Assembly: GCA_002315165.1 (NCBI GenBank)
Contig: DCGC01000019.1
Location: 3,801-11,650 of the forward strand
Source of the DNA: Candidatus Saccharibacteria bacterium UBA1788
Lineage (GTDB): Bacteria > Patescibacteriota > Saccharimonadia > Saccharimonadales > Saccharimonadaceae
DNA length: 7,850 bases
Reading direction: 5' to 3'
Of this stretch, positions 1-6,694 are shown piece after piece. Each line of letters starts with the position of its first letter. The stretch's first letter is position 1. Below the pieces are notes generated by a model that was not told the DNA's origin, ran no database searches, and was given only the letters and a program-made list of their open reading frames with translations. The translations under genes and the position numbers were made by a program.

Positions 1-1
1 G

Positions 2-1048
2 CCAGAAAAAAATGCCCCGCTTGCCATTATTGGCTCTGGCACCGCTAACCAGTTTTCTTCGTCCATGAAATCCGGAGCCATTATTGATATCCCTGCAGTC
101 ACTTCGGCTTGCGAGCAGGCTATTGGCGCTGCCGAAAAAACTTCTCATACCCGAGCAAAAACTACCGTTGTCGGCATTAGCGGAGAATTTATCAAAGGTA
201 AAACTTCTACTATTCGTTATCGACGCAGCGCAGATGATAAACCAATTAGCGAAGCCGAAATGGCTCTATTACTTCAAAAAGTCCAAGACAAAAACCGAGA
301 GCTAGCCAAAAAAGAAATCGCTATCGAAACGATGAATCCTAACGCGGAAGTTCGGCTTATTAATTCATCGGTAGTGTCAATAGAAATTGATGGCTGCAGT
401 GTTAATAATCCTATTGGCTTTCGTGGTAGCGAAATTAAAATTCGCTTCTACACGGCTTTCGCTCCGCTCGTCCAAATTTCTGCTATCGAAAAAGTTTGCG
501 TCGAGCTTGGACTGGATCTCCTAGCCGTAGTCGTTGAACCTTTTGCTATTGCACGCGCATACCTTGGAGATAATAACGATGAATCGACGAATTGTCTAAT
601 AATCGACATAGGCGGCGGAACGACCGACATTGCGCTTATTAAGCAAGGTGGAATCGAAAGCACCAAGACTTTCTCGCTCGGCGCAGAAGATTTTAAAAAG
701 GATTCTTCGATTTGGCTGAGCGGAGTCGAGATTGTGTTAGACGAACTTTCGAGTGGCGGTATTCTGCCGTCGGAAATCATTCTCAGTGGTGGCGGAGCTA
801 AAAATCTTGATATTTGTGAAACCCTAGCAGTTTCAGATTGGTATAAACAGCTTAATTTTCAGCGTCGTCCTAATGTATCGCTACTTGAACACGATTCGTT
901 ATCTGGTTTCCAATATAATAGCGACGAGTTTGAAATTAACGAATTTTACGTTACTGCACTCGGCCTGCTTCGCGTAGCGTGCGACATCCTATCAGACGAG
1001 CCTCATCATAAGCTTCATCATAAACTTGCTAAATTATTACAAAAATAG
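2..1048 (+). CDS. FtsA-like actin-fold cell division ATPase (5' end missing)
   Basis: The reading frame is open from base 2, and its first 21 residues (PEKNAPLAIIGSG..., then MKSGAIIDIPAV) align with the N-terminal beta-strands of FtsA. The ATG at 65 is therefore internal and about 30 residues should lie upstream of the window. Visible 348 residues: a GISGEFIKG segment; an SHS2-like 1C region with a NPIGFRG motif near 415-430; the phosphate-2 loop DIGGGTTD at 605-628; the adenosine loop ILSGGGAKN at 779-805; and a late YVTALGLL helix. FtsA family proteins polymerise at the membrane and tether FtsZ; this role is inferred from family. It is compact: only about 49 residues separate the two nucleotide loops, against roughly twice that in E. 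coli FtsA. The C-terminus is a short basic, leucine-spaced helix that could bind membrane. No ftsZ follows. A PilM-type ATPase is the alternative, but the NPxG-type 1C region favours FtsA. Confidence 0.75.
   Translation, partial: PEKNAPLAIIGSGTANQFSSSMKSGAIIDIPAVTSACEQAIGAAEKTSHTRAKTTVVGISGEFIKGKTSTIRYRRSADDKPISEAEMALLLQKVQDKNRELAKKEIAIETMNPNAEVRLINSSVVSIEIDGCSVNNPIGFRGSEIKIRFYTAFAPLVQISAIEKVCVELGLDLLAVVVEPFAIARAYLGDNNDESTNCLIIDIGGGTTDIALIKQGGIESTKTFSLGAEDFKKDSSIWLSGVEIVLDELSSGGILPSEIILSGGGAKNLDICETLAVSDWYKQLNFQRRPNVSLLEHDSLSGFQYNSDEFEINEFYVTALGLLRVACDILSDEPHHKLHHKLAKLLQK
1004..1027 (+). repeat. 12-bp tandem duplication encoding HHKL-HHKL
   Basis: CATCATAAGCTT is followed immediately by CATCATAAACTT (11 of 12 bases identical), in frame near the 3' end of the FtsA-like gene. 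The encoded tail HHKLHHKLAKLLQK places leucines at i, i+4, i+7 and i+8, which would line one face of a helix with basic residues around it. This is the position where FtsA proteins carry their amphipathic membrane-targeting helix. The repeat is directly visible; the membrane-binding role is inference. Confidence 0.6.
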
Positions 1049-1750
1049 CTAAATTACTTTTTCTACTTCCAAAAAATTGCCCGACTCTAACCCGGATAAA
1101 AGGTATTTTCCAAATTGTTCTCGATTAAGTCGCATGACTTTATAACCTAGCGCCGCAAAAGTTCTACGAATTTGTCGATTTCTCCCCTCGCTCATGACAA
1201 CCTTCCAAATCTTACGACTATCATCCTCTTTCGCTAGTCCGAGTTTGCTCACTCCGTCGCCAATGTCGATTCCGAAATCATTTATCATTTGTTGGTGTAA
1301 AGGCTCTAACGCCCTATCGAGCTCAACCTCATAAACTTTTGTTTTAACAAACTTTGGGTGAGTCATACGGAAGGCAAAATCACCGTCATTCGTCAAAATT
1401 ATCAATCCAGACGAATCTCTGTCCAATCTCCCTACCGTCTTTAGTGATTTGTATTTTTCGGGCAATAAATCGTAGATTGTGGGATATTCACCTTGTTGCT
1501 TTCTTGAGCACACATACCCTACAGGTTTATTGAGCGCCAAATAAATATACTTTGCCTTAAAATCAATCGGCTTACCGCTAAACATTATTTTATCAGCAGA
1601 CGAAATCCTTGCTCCAAGAACTGCCTTTTCCGCATTTACTAAAACTTTACCGCGCGCAATAGCATCATCTGCCTCGCGGCGTGATATACCTAATCTCTCA
1701 GCTAAAAATTTATTTAGCCGTACAGACGTTTGACTACTGCTGTCCTGCAT
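1049..1750 (-). CDS. rRNA pseudouridine synthase, RsuA/RluB family
   Basis: This 233-residue cytoplasmic enzyme should isomerise one uridine in ribosomal RNA to pseudouridine. An S4 RNA-binding domain occupies about residues 11-57 (RLNKFLAERLGISRREADDAI). The catalytic domain starts at LALNKPVGYV (71-80). It carries the signature GRLDRDSSGLIILTNDG (107-123), whose Asp110 is the expected nucleophile, and the RNA-contact motif EGRNRQIRRTF (188-198). Length matches the family. Sequence alone does not decide between 16S (RsuA) and 23S (RluB/RluF) targets, so no symbol is given. Its start overlaps the response-regulator gene by 17 bp and has only a weak purine stretch upstream, so translation is probably coupled. 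Its stop codon abuts the stop of the convergent FtsA-like gene with no base between. Confidence 0.9.
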   Translation of the reverse strand: MQDSSSQTSVRLNKFLAERLGISRREADDAIARGKVLVNAEKAVLGARISSADKIMFSGKPIDFKAKYIYLALNKPVGYVCSRKQQGEYPTIYDLLPEKYKSLKTVGRLDRDSSGLIILTNDGDFAFRMTHPKFVKTKVYEVELDRALEPLHQQMINDFGIDIGDGVSKLGLAKEDDSRKIWKVVMSEGRNRQIRRTFAALGYKVMRLNREQFGKYLLSGLESGNFLEVEKVI

Positions 1751-2201
1751 TATTTTGCGTCTCTGGTTGCTGGGTAAAAGCTGGATTTATTGTTGTCGCA
1801 TCGGTTACTACCGGCTGGGCAGGTTGGGCTTGTTTATCTCCCAATACTTCATGAACGGTGTTAACTACATCTTCAATGCCTACCTGTGACTTTACTAAAT
1901 AACGATCCGCTCCGAGACCTTCTCCACGTTTACGCTGGTCTTCCGAAGAGAGTGCTGTCATCATTATTACCTTAATATCTTTAGTTTCCGGAGTAGATCT
2001 TAAAATGTCCAACATATCAAAGCCAGAAATTTTCGGCATCATCACATCAGAAATCACTAAATCTGGTTTTTCCCGCACGGCAACAGCCAAAGCTTCTTCG
2101 CCATCACTCGCAGAAACGACTTCGTAACCTTCGGCAGTTAGACGGATGCTGTAGATCTCCCTCAAACTAGTATCGTCTTCTACGATCATTAACTTTGTCA
2201 T
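1734..2201 (-). CDS. Receiver-only response regulator
   Basis: A CheY-like receiver domain covers residues 1 to about 122, with the full phosphorylation site: acidic pair Asp9/Asp10, phosphoacceptor Asp52 in LVISDVMMPK, switch Thr82 in VIMMTAL and Lys104. After it comes a 30-residue tail rich in Gln, Pro, Thr and Ala, with no DNA-binding or enzymatic domain, so the 155-residue protein must act by protein contact, through the tail, or as a phosphate relay or sink. It follows the histidine kinase by 29 bp on the same strand, so it is very likely that kinase's partner (inference). It has the best ribosome binding site in the window, GGAGGT five bases before the ATG, and its own candidate promoter in the gap. 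The 3' end overlaps the pseudouridine synthase start by 17 bp. Confidence 0.9.
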   Translation of the reverse strand: MTKLMIVEDDTSLREIYSIRLTAEGYEVVSASDGEEALAVAVREKPDLVISDVMMPKISGFDMLDILRSTPETKDIKVIMMTALSSEDQRKRGEGLGADRYLVKSQVGIEDVVNTVHEVLGDKQAQPAQPVVTDATTINPAFTQQPETQNNAGQQ

Positions 2202-2204
2202 ATT

Positions 2205-2210
2205 ACCTCC
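2205..2210 (-). promoter_or_regulatory. Strong Shine-Dalgarno site of the response regulator
   Basis: GGAGGT on the minus strand ends four bases before the ATG at 2201, fixing that start codon. It stands out because the other visible gene starts here have weak sites or none. Confidence 0.75.
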
Positions 2211-2221
2211 ATTTTAGTATT

Positions 2222-2232
2222 ATTGTAGCACT
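2222..2232 (-). promoter_or_regulatory. Candidate extended -10 promoter for the response regulator
   Basis: AGTGCTACAAT reads as TG-n-TACAAT, an extended -10 element with five of six bases of TATAAT. It overlaps the last codons of the kinase gene by two bases. Transcription would begin near 2215, just upstream of the GGAGGT site, giving a leader of about 14 bases. No convincing -35 box is seen. It would allow the regulator and synthase to be expressed apart from the kinase. Confidence 0.45.
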
Positions 2233-3436
2233 AAATCATTTTAGATTGTTGATTTTCATAAGCAATTTTTCTTTTTTCGTATTCTTCCGGAGTCAGTCGC
2301 GGTAATGATATGAAAAAAGTCGTACCTTTTCCAACTTCACTTTCTGCCCATACTAATCCCCCCATCGCCTCAGCGCGTTGTTTAACTATATATAACCCTA
2401 ACCCAGTTCCGCCAATTGTTCTTGTTTGCGAGTTATCTACGCGATAAAATTTTTGAAAAATATGCTTCAAATCCTCGCCCCCGATGCCTATTCCAGTATC
2501 GGACACACTAACGATGGCGCGATTATCTATGCCTTGCATCGATACTGTGACTGCACCGCCTTCGCCAGTGTATTTAATCGCGTTTTCCAACAAATTTGAT
2601 AGAATCTCTCTCAAAAAGTCGATATCTACATAACCATATAATAATTGTTCTAACACCATGCCTCTAGTTGAGTCGACTTTTTGCTTGCCAAAGCTAAAAC
2701 GAAGTTGCTTTTCGGCGAATTTTGGGGCAAATTCCTTCAAAACTTCTTTCGTGAAAGAAATTAACTCTACCGGAGCTAGGCGCGGCTTAATCTTATGGTC
2801 ATCAAGTTTTGTCACATCTAATAAGTCTTGGAATAGCTTTCCGAGGTGTTGGCTGGAGGCATGTGCCGATTCTAGATATTGCCTGGCTCTATCATCTATA
2901 GTTGCAGTCTGGGGGTTTAACGCTAATCCTAGATACCCTTCTATTGATGCTACCGGCGTCCTCATCTCGTGACTAGCCGTCGAGATAAATTCGGTTTGTT
3001 CTTCTTCTTCGGCTAATTCTTTTGTGATGTCTCGAAAAGTAATAATTTTATTCGCCGATGAATCGTTTGCAAGTATCAATGATAAATCAACCGGTATTCG
3101 CTTGTCGCTGTTTTTTGGCAATAAGGCATATTCTCTTGACTCAAATGGTACGTTCACTGATATAGACTTTTTTAATTCATCCTGATCGTCAGGGATAGCT
3201 GTTCCGTCTTTGTTTTGGAATTTCAAAATCAGGGAATAATCAATACCGAGAATATTTTCAACGCTTCCGCCATTAAGCATGCTTACTGCGGCCGGATTTA
3301 CAAAAATAATTAGCCCATTACCATCGATGATAATTACGCCATCCCGAATAGAATTTAATGCTAGTTCAGACAGATTCGTCCTCTGAGGAAAAGAGTTGGC
3401 GCCTGTCGGAACTGGTCTTTGCCTAAAAATAGCCAT
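2231..3436 (-). CDS. Cytoplasmic PAS-domain sensor histidine kinase
   Basis: The 401-residue protein autophosphorylates on a histidine and should pass the phosphate to the adjacent receiver protein. Order: a short N-terminal stretch; a PAS domain about 22-137 (NSIRDGVIIIDGNGLIIFVN, closing with IITFRDITKE); an acidic linker EEEEQ; a HisKA dimerisation domain with His156 in SHEMRTP; and an HATPase domain with N-box Asn281/Asn285, G1 DTGIGIGG (313-320), F-box FQKFYR and G2 GGTGLGLYIVK (342-352). All catalytic boxes are intact. There is no transmembrane segment or extracellular sensor, so the signal must be internal or membrane-proximal, read by PAS or by a partner. The core resembles PhoR/WalK-type kinases without their membrane part. 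It is transcribed divergently from the envelope operon; no Shine-Dalgarno site precedes its ATG. Confidence 0.92.
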   Translation of the reverse strand: MAIFRQRPVPTGANSFPQRTNLSELALNSIRDGVIIIDGNGLIIFVNPAAVSMLNGGSVENILGIDYSLILKFQNKDGTAIPDDQDELKKSISVNVPFESREYALLPKNSDKRIPVDLSLILANDSSANKIITFRDITKELAEEEEQTEFISTASHEMRTPVASIEGYLGLALNPQTATIDDRARQYLESAHASSQHLGKLFQDLLDVTKLDDHKIKPRLAPVELISFTKEVLKEFAPKFAEKQLRFSFGKQKVDSTRGMVLEQLLYGYVDIDFLREILSNLLENAIKYTGEGGAVTVSMQGIDNRAIVSVSDTGIGIGGEDLKHIFQKFYRVDNSQTRTIGGTGLGLYIVKQRAEAMGGLVWAESEVGKGTTFFISLPRLTPEEYEKRKIAYENQQSKMI

Positions 3437-3445
3437 TACAAGCTT

Positions 3446-3456
3446 ATTTTACCACA
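3446..3456 (-). promoter_or_regulatory. Candidate extended -10 promoter of the histidine kinase gene
   Basis: TGTGGTAAAAT on the minus strand contains TG-n-TAAAAT, an extended -10 element. The expected start, about seven bases downstream, lies within roughly four bases of the ATG at 3436, implying a leaderless or nearly leaderless message, consistent with the missing ribosome binding site. No good -35 hexamer is visible at the usual spacing. Confidence 0.5.
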
Positions 3457-3468
3457 AGCATATAAAAA

Positions 3469-3479
3469 TGTGATATATT
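3469..3479 (+). promoter_or_regulatory. Candidate extended -10 promoter of the envelope operon
   Basis: TGTGATATATT contains TG-n-TATATT. Only six bases (3480-3485) separate the box from the ATG at 3486, so the predicted transcription start coincides with the A of the start codon, and there is no Shine-Dalgarno site. No clear -35 hexamer is present. The box lies 22 bp from the divergent kinase -10 box, with which it forms the inverted repeat TACCACA/TGTGATA (6 of 7 pairs). Confidence 0.5.
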
Positions 3480-3485
3480 AAATCT

Positions 3486-5126
3486 ATGAACAAAGATATT
3501 ATTTATATAGAACCGAGCGACGATATCGCTAGTGTTATATCTAAAATAAAAACTTCGTCTGGCAAACTCATTATTTTAGTTCCTCCTCGTGGTCAAAACG
3601 TTTTACATAACCAAATGAACATTAAGCTCATTGTTAAGACTATCCATGACTTAGACCGTAATCTAGTGTTCGTTACCGACGACGAAGCGCTTTTGAATTT
3701 TGCTGCCAGTCATAAAATTCCGGTCGCCCCCGATCTTAAAACTCGACCTGCTGTCCCGTCTTCAGACATAATCGCTACTGAAAATGACGTCGATTCGGAG
3801 TCGGATGCAATTGTCACTAGGGAAGAAATCGCAGATGAGTTTACCTCCGAGCCAGAGCCTGCCAACAAAGTATTGGGAGATAAAGACAAAACGGAAGAAA
3901 AACCTCAAAAGCACAAAAGCAAACTCCTTTCAAAAATCCCAAATTTTGACGCCAACAGAAAATGGTTTATCATGGGCGGCATCGGTCTAGTCGTCGTTGT
4001 CTTGTTTTTAATCTGGGCGCTGGTCATTGCCCCTTCGGTCAAAATCGTCGCCACTATCTCTACTGTCAAAAAAGATTTTGCCGAAAGTATTTCCCTTACT
4101 GTCGATGAAAAATCAGAAAACATTGAAAAAGGGGTTTTTTATCTAGCCCAAGAGTCTTACGAACAAGAATCCTCCGTCGAATTTGAAGCTACTGGTGAAC
4201 GCGACGATGGAGAAAAAGCTACTGGCGAAGTCACCGTTAGTGCGTTCTTGCCCACTGGCGCAACCGTCAATATTCCAGTCGGCACAACTTTTACCAGCGG
4301 AGGCTTATCTTATGTTTCCACTAAAGCGGCCAGCCTTACTTTCGACGGCTCTCGCAGCTGCGAAAATTCCGGCGATGATATGTCTTTAGTCTCTAATGGC
4401 TGCAAGCTATCGACGATCGTCTCAGTTGCTGCTTCTAGTGCTGGCACAAATTACAATATCGGAGCCTCAGCTAGTGATTGGACTTCATCAAACAAAAAAC
4501 TCGTTTCCATTTCTAACGGCAAAGCCTTTACGGGAGGAACTTCTAAACCAGTTAAGTTTGTCACTAAAGCGGATATTGAGTCGGCAAAAGAAAAAGTCAA
4601 TGCCGCTAACGAATCTACCGGCAAGGCTAAGCTTAAAGAAAAACTTTCCGACAGTGTAGTTTCTATCGAAAGCAGCTACTCTATGAATGTCGCTGACCCC
4701 GTTTCGAAACCGGAACTTAATGGCACTATCGAAGATGGAGAAAAAGCTACGCTGACAGTAGTAACTACTTTTTCGATCTACACAATTGATACGGCCAGTA
4801 TTCAAGAATTTATCACTGCGAAAGCTAAAATTTCTGATACCAACAAAATATACTCGCTTGGCAATCCTTTCATTGAGAGGTTTGTTGAAACAGATGATGG
4901 CTACACGGCTAAGCTGAAAACTAGTTTTTATTACGGTCCGAAAATCACTGAAAACGAAATTCGCGAAAAAGTCTATGGCGTCAAAATTGGTGAAGCTAGC
5001 GCTATTTTGAGCAGCGATAATATCAAAATAGAAATCACCAAAACTCCATTTTGGGTCAATTCTGTTCCGAAAAATCCCAACAAAGTTAATGTAGAAATTG
5101 TTGATAAAAATAATCCAGAACAATAA
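3486..5126 (+). CDS. Single-pass membrane protein with large outer domain, CPR 'baseplate J-like' type
   Basis: Function is unknown. Residues 1-83 form an alpha/beta domain (IIYIEPSDDIASVISKI, LIILVPPRG, LVFVTDDEALLNFAASHKIPV) followed by an acidic, Lys/Glu-rich cytoplasmic linker (about 97-150). A hydrophobic helix at 160-182 crosses the membrane, with basic residues before it, so the remaining roughly 360 residues should be outside. The outer part is beta-rich. It contains EATGERDDGEKATGEVTV followed by IPVGTTFTSGG, a pattern I associate with CPR proteins annotated as baseplate J-like, and it ends with PFWVNSVPKNPNKVNVEIV, typical of that group's C-terminus. Cys292 and Cys306 could form a disulfide. 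It is first in an operon with two peptidoglycan enzymes, and its stop overlaps the next start by one base (TAATG). A phage-like secretion role is not supported by the neighbours; an envelope or surface structural role is a guess. Confidence 0.7.
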   Translation: MNKDIIYIEPSDDIASVISKIKTSSGKLIILVPPRGQNVLHNQMNIKLIVKTIHDLDRNLVFVTDDEALLNFAASHKIPVAPDLKTRPAVPSSDIIATENDVDSESDAIVTREEIADEFTSEPEPANKVLGDKDKTEEKPQKHKSKLLSKIPNFDANRKWFIMGGIGLVVVVLFLIWALVIAPSVKIVATISTVKKDFAESISLTVDEKSENIEKGVFYLAQESYEQESSVEFEATGERDDGEKATGEVTVSAFLPTGATVNIPVGTTFTSGGLSYVSTKAASLTFDGSRSCENSGDDMSLVSNGCKLSTIVSVAASSAGTNYNIGASASDWTSSNKKLVSISNGKAFTGGTSKPVKFVTKADIESAKEKVNAANESTGKAKLKEKLSDSVVSIESSYSMNVADPVSKPELNGTIEDGEKATLTVVTTFSIYTIDTASIQEFITAKAKISDTNKIYSLGNPFIERFVETDDGYTAKLKTSFYYGPKITENEIREKVYGVKIGEASAILSSDNIKIEITKTPFWVNSVPKNPNKVNVEIVDKNNPEQ

Positions 5127-6694
5127 TGGCAAAATTCATAGGACTAGATGTAGGCACGAAACGTATCGGAGTCGCAAAAGCTGACTCCGACGTTCGAATT
5201 GCAATTCCAATTGAGACTGTTCAAGTTGATGGTGGCGAGTTCGCTCGCATCGCCCAAATCGCACGTTTGCTCAATACGAATTTGTTTATCGTGGGACTAC
5301 CACGCAATAATAACGGCGAAGAAACGGCGCAAAGCACATACGCTCGCAATTTTGCCAAACAACTCAAAACTAAAATCCCAGGCGCAAAAGTTTGTTTTCA
5401 AGATGAGTCTTTGACGTCCGTTGAAGCGGAAGGTCGACTAAAAAATCGCAAAAACGGCTTCCAAAAAGGCGATATCGATGCGGAAGCCGCCGCAATTATT
5501 TTGCAGGATTTTGTCGAAAAAGCTGCTAGTAGTATTTTTAAAACCGAAGAAAATGAACCTGCTCAGCCAACGAAAAAATCCAAACCAAAAAAACTAAATC
5601 CAAAAAAAATTGTTAAAACTATTAAGAAGCACCCAATTATCTCCACTACGGTCTGCCTAGCCTCTATCATTTTGCTTTTCCTAGGCTTCGGCTCTCTTTG
5701 GTATTTTAATAACACAAAATCCGTTTACTCTAATTCTGAATGTAGCACGAAAAATAGCTGTGAAAAGTCTATCGACTTCACTGTTAGCCAAGGCGAGTCT
5801 AGTTCGTCAATTGCTGAACATCTAAAAGAGCAAGGACTCATTAGGAATACCCTCGCTTTTAAAGTTTATTTATTTTTGCATAGTATGAGCGGTGATTTGA
5901 AAGCTGGCAATTATCAGATGCTTAAAACCTCTTCAGTTGCAGAAATCGCTGATATTTTGTCACGAGGTGGGTCTGCCGCGGTTTTTGAATTGACTATTTT
6001 ACCGGGAGAAAAACTATCCGACGTTAAGGACCGTCTGCTCGGATTAGGTTACAATATTAACGATATCCGGGAAGTATTAAGCGGCGAAGGTATCGACCAT
6101 CCGGTGCTTGCTAGCAAACCTGCCGGAGCGTCTTTGGAGGGCTATCTTTACGGGGAAACTTATGAATTTTATCTTGGGGAAGACCTTAAAAATGTCATCA
6201 CTGTCATCCTTGATGAACTATATAAAGTAGTCCAAGAAAACGACCTAGTCAATAAATATAAAACAGAAGGCCTAACTCTCCACGAGGGTATTATTCTTGC
6301 GTCTATCGTCCAAAAAGAAGCTAAAACAGAAGACCAACCTACTGTTGCTCAAGTTTTTCTCACTAGATTAAGTAGAGGTATTAAATTAGGTAGTGATGTT
6401 ACTGTTTCTTATGCCGTTGATCAAGTCGATCCGTATCGCAACAAATACACCACCAACGTTTCGGCCATCTATATTGATTCATGCTATAATACTCGCCTTA
6501 ATGCCGGCTTACCTTGTGGTCCGGTTTCTAATCCGGGAGCGTCTGCCCTTATCGCAGTTGCGAACCCAAGCGATACTTCTTATCTCTATTTCTTGACAGG
6601 TGACGATGGAAAGATGTATTATAGTTACACAGATGCCGAGCATACCAAAAATATTTCCGCACACTGTAAGGTACTCTGTAACGCATCACTATGA
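5126..6694 (+). CDS. RuvX (YqgF) nuclease fused to MltG endolytic transglycosylase
   Basis: One 522-residue chain joins two normally separate proteins. Residues 1-135 are a complete RuvX/YqgF RNase H-fold domain (Holliday junction resolution or 16S rRNA 5' maturation): GLDVGTKRIGVA with Asp8, VGLPRNNNGEETAQS, DESLTSVEAE with Glu94, and GDIDAEAAAIIL with Asp118. A Lys/Pro-rich linker (140-168) leads to a membrane helix at about 170-193. Residues 217-515 are MltG/YceG, which cleaves nascent glycan strands outside the membrane and sets their length: LysM-like FTVSQGESSSSIAEHL, catalytic region LASIVQKEA with Glu398 retained, GSDVTVSYA, YNTRLNAGLPCGPVSNPGA, YLYFLTGDDGK. No Met codon occurs between residues 1 and 254, so separate internal initiation of MltG from ATG is unlikely. 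Six outer cysteines occur as three close pairs. The last four bases overlap the next gene (ATGA). Confidence 0.93.
   Translation: MAKFIGLDVGTKRIGVAKADSDVRIAIPIETVQVDGGEFARIAQIARLLNTNLFIVGLPRNNNGEETAQSTYARNFAKQLKTKIPGAKVCFQDESLTSVEAEGRLKNRKNGFQKGDIDAEAAAIILQDFVEKAASSIFKTEENEPAQPTKKSKPKKLNPKKIVKTIKKHPIISTTVCLASIILLFLGFGSLWYFNNTKSVYSNSECSTKNSCEKSIDFTVSQGESSSSIAEHLKEQGLIRNTLAFKVYLFLHSMSGDLKAGNYQMLKTSSVAEIADILSRGGSAAVFELTILPGEKLSDVKDRLLGLGYNINDIREVLSGEGIDHPVLASKPAGASLEGYLYGETYEFYLGEDLKNVITVILDELYKVVQENDLVNKYKTEGLTLHEGIILASIVQKEAKTEDQPTVAQVFLTRLSRGIKLGSDVTVSYAVDQVDPYRNKYTTNVSAIYIDSCYNTRLNAGLPCGPVSNPGASALIAVANPSDTSYLYFLTGDDGKMYYSYTDAEHTKNISAHCKVLCNASL

Noticed and set aside
448..780. A 110-codon minus-strand frame inside the FtsA-like gene
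   Set aside because: It covers the conserved phosphate-2 loop of the plus-strand gene and has Ser/Pro-rich sequence typical of a shadow frame, with no family resemblance.
65..1048. ATG at 65 as the true start of the FtsA-like gene
   Set aside because: The frame is open to base 2 and the residues before this Met match the FtsA fold, so the gene begins outside the window.
1028..1056. Nine-base direct repeat GCTAAATTA at 1028-1036 and 1048-1056 as an attachment site
   Set aside because: It is short and AT-rich, both copies lie at coding ends, and no integrase or tRNA is present; chance is the simplest explanation.
3486..5126. Contractile-injection or phage baseplate component
   Set aside because: The likeness is to CPR proteins annotated as baseplate J-like, but the protein has a transmembrane anchor and no tail, sheath or spike gene is nearby.
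4488..5132. A 214-codon open frame on the minus strand opposite the first operon gene
   Set aside because: It is Phe/Asn/Arg-rich, as expected from the complement of Lys/Glu-rich codons, matches no family I know, lacks a ribosome binding site, and lies wholly antisense to a convincing gene.
6313..6327. Inactive MltG because the usual E-K-E reads Q-K-E
   Set aside because: The second Glu (residue 398), which I take to be the invariant catalytic one, is kept and the surrounding motifs are intact; the first position varies.
6692..6694. Alternative genetic code with TGA as glycine
   Set aside because: The TGA ends MltG at a normal family length and overlaps the start of the next gene as ATGA, a standard coupling junction.
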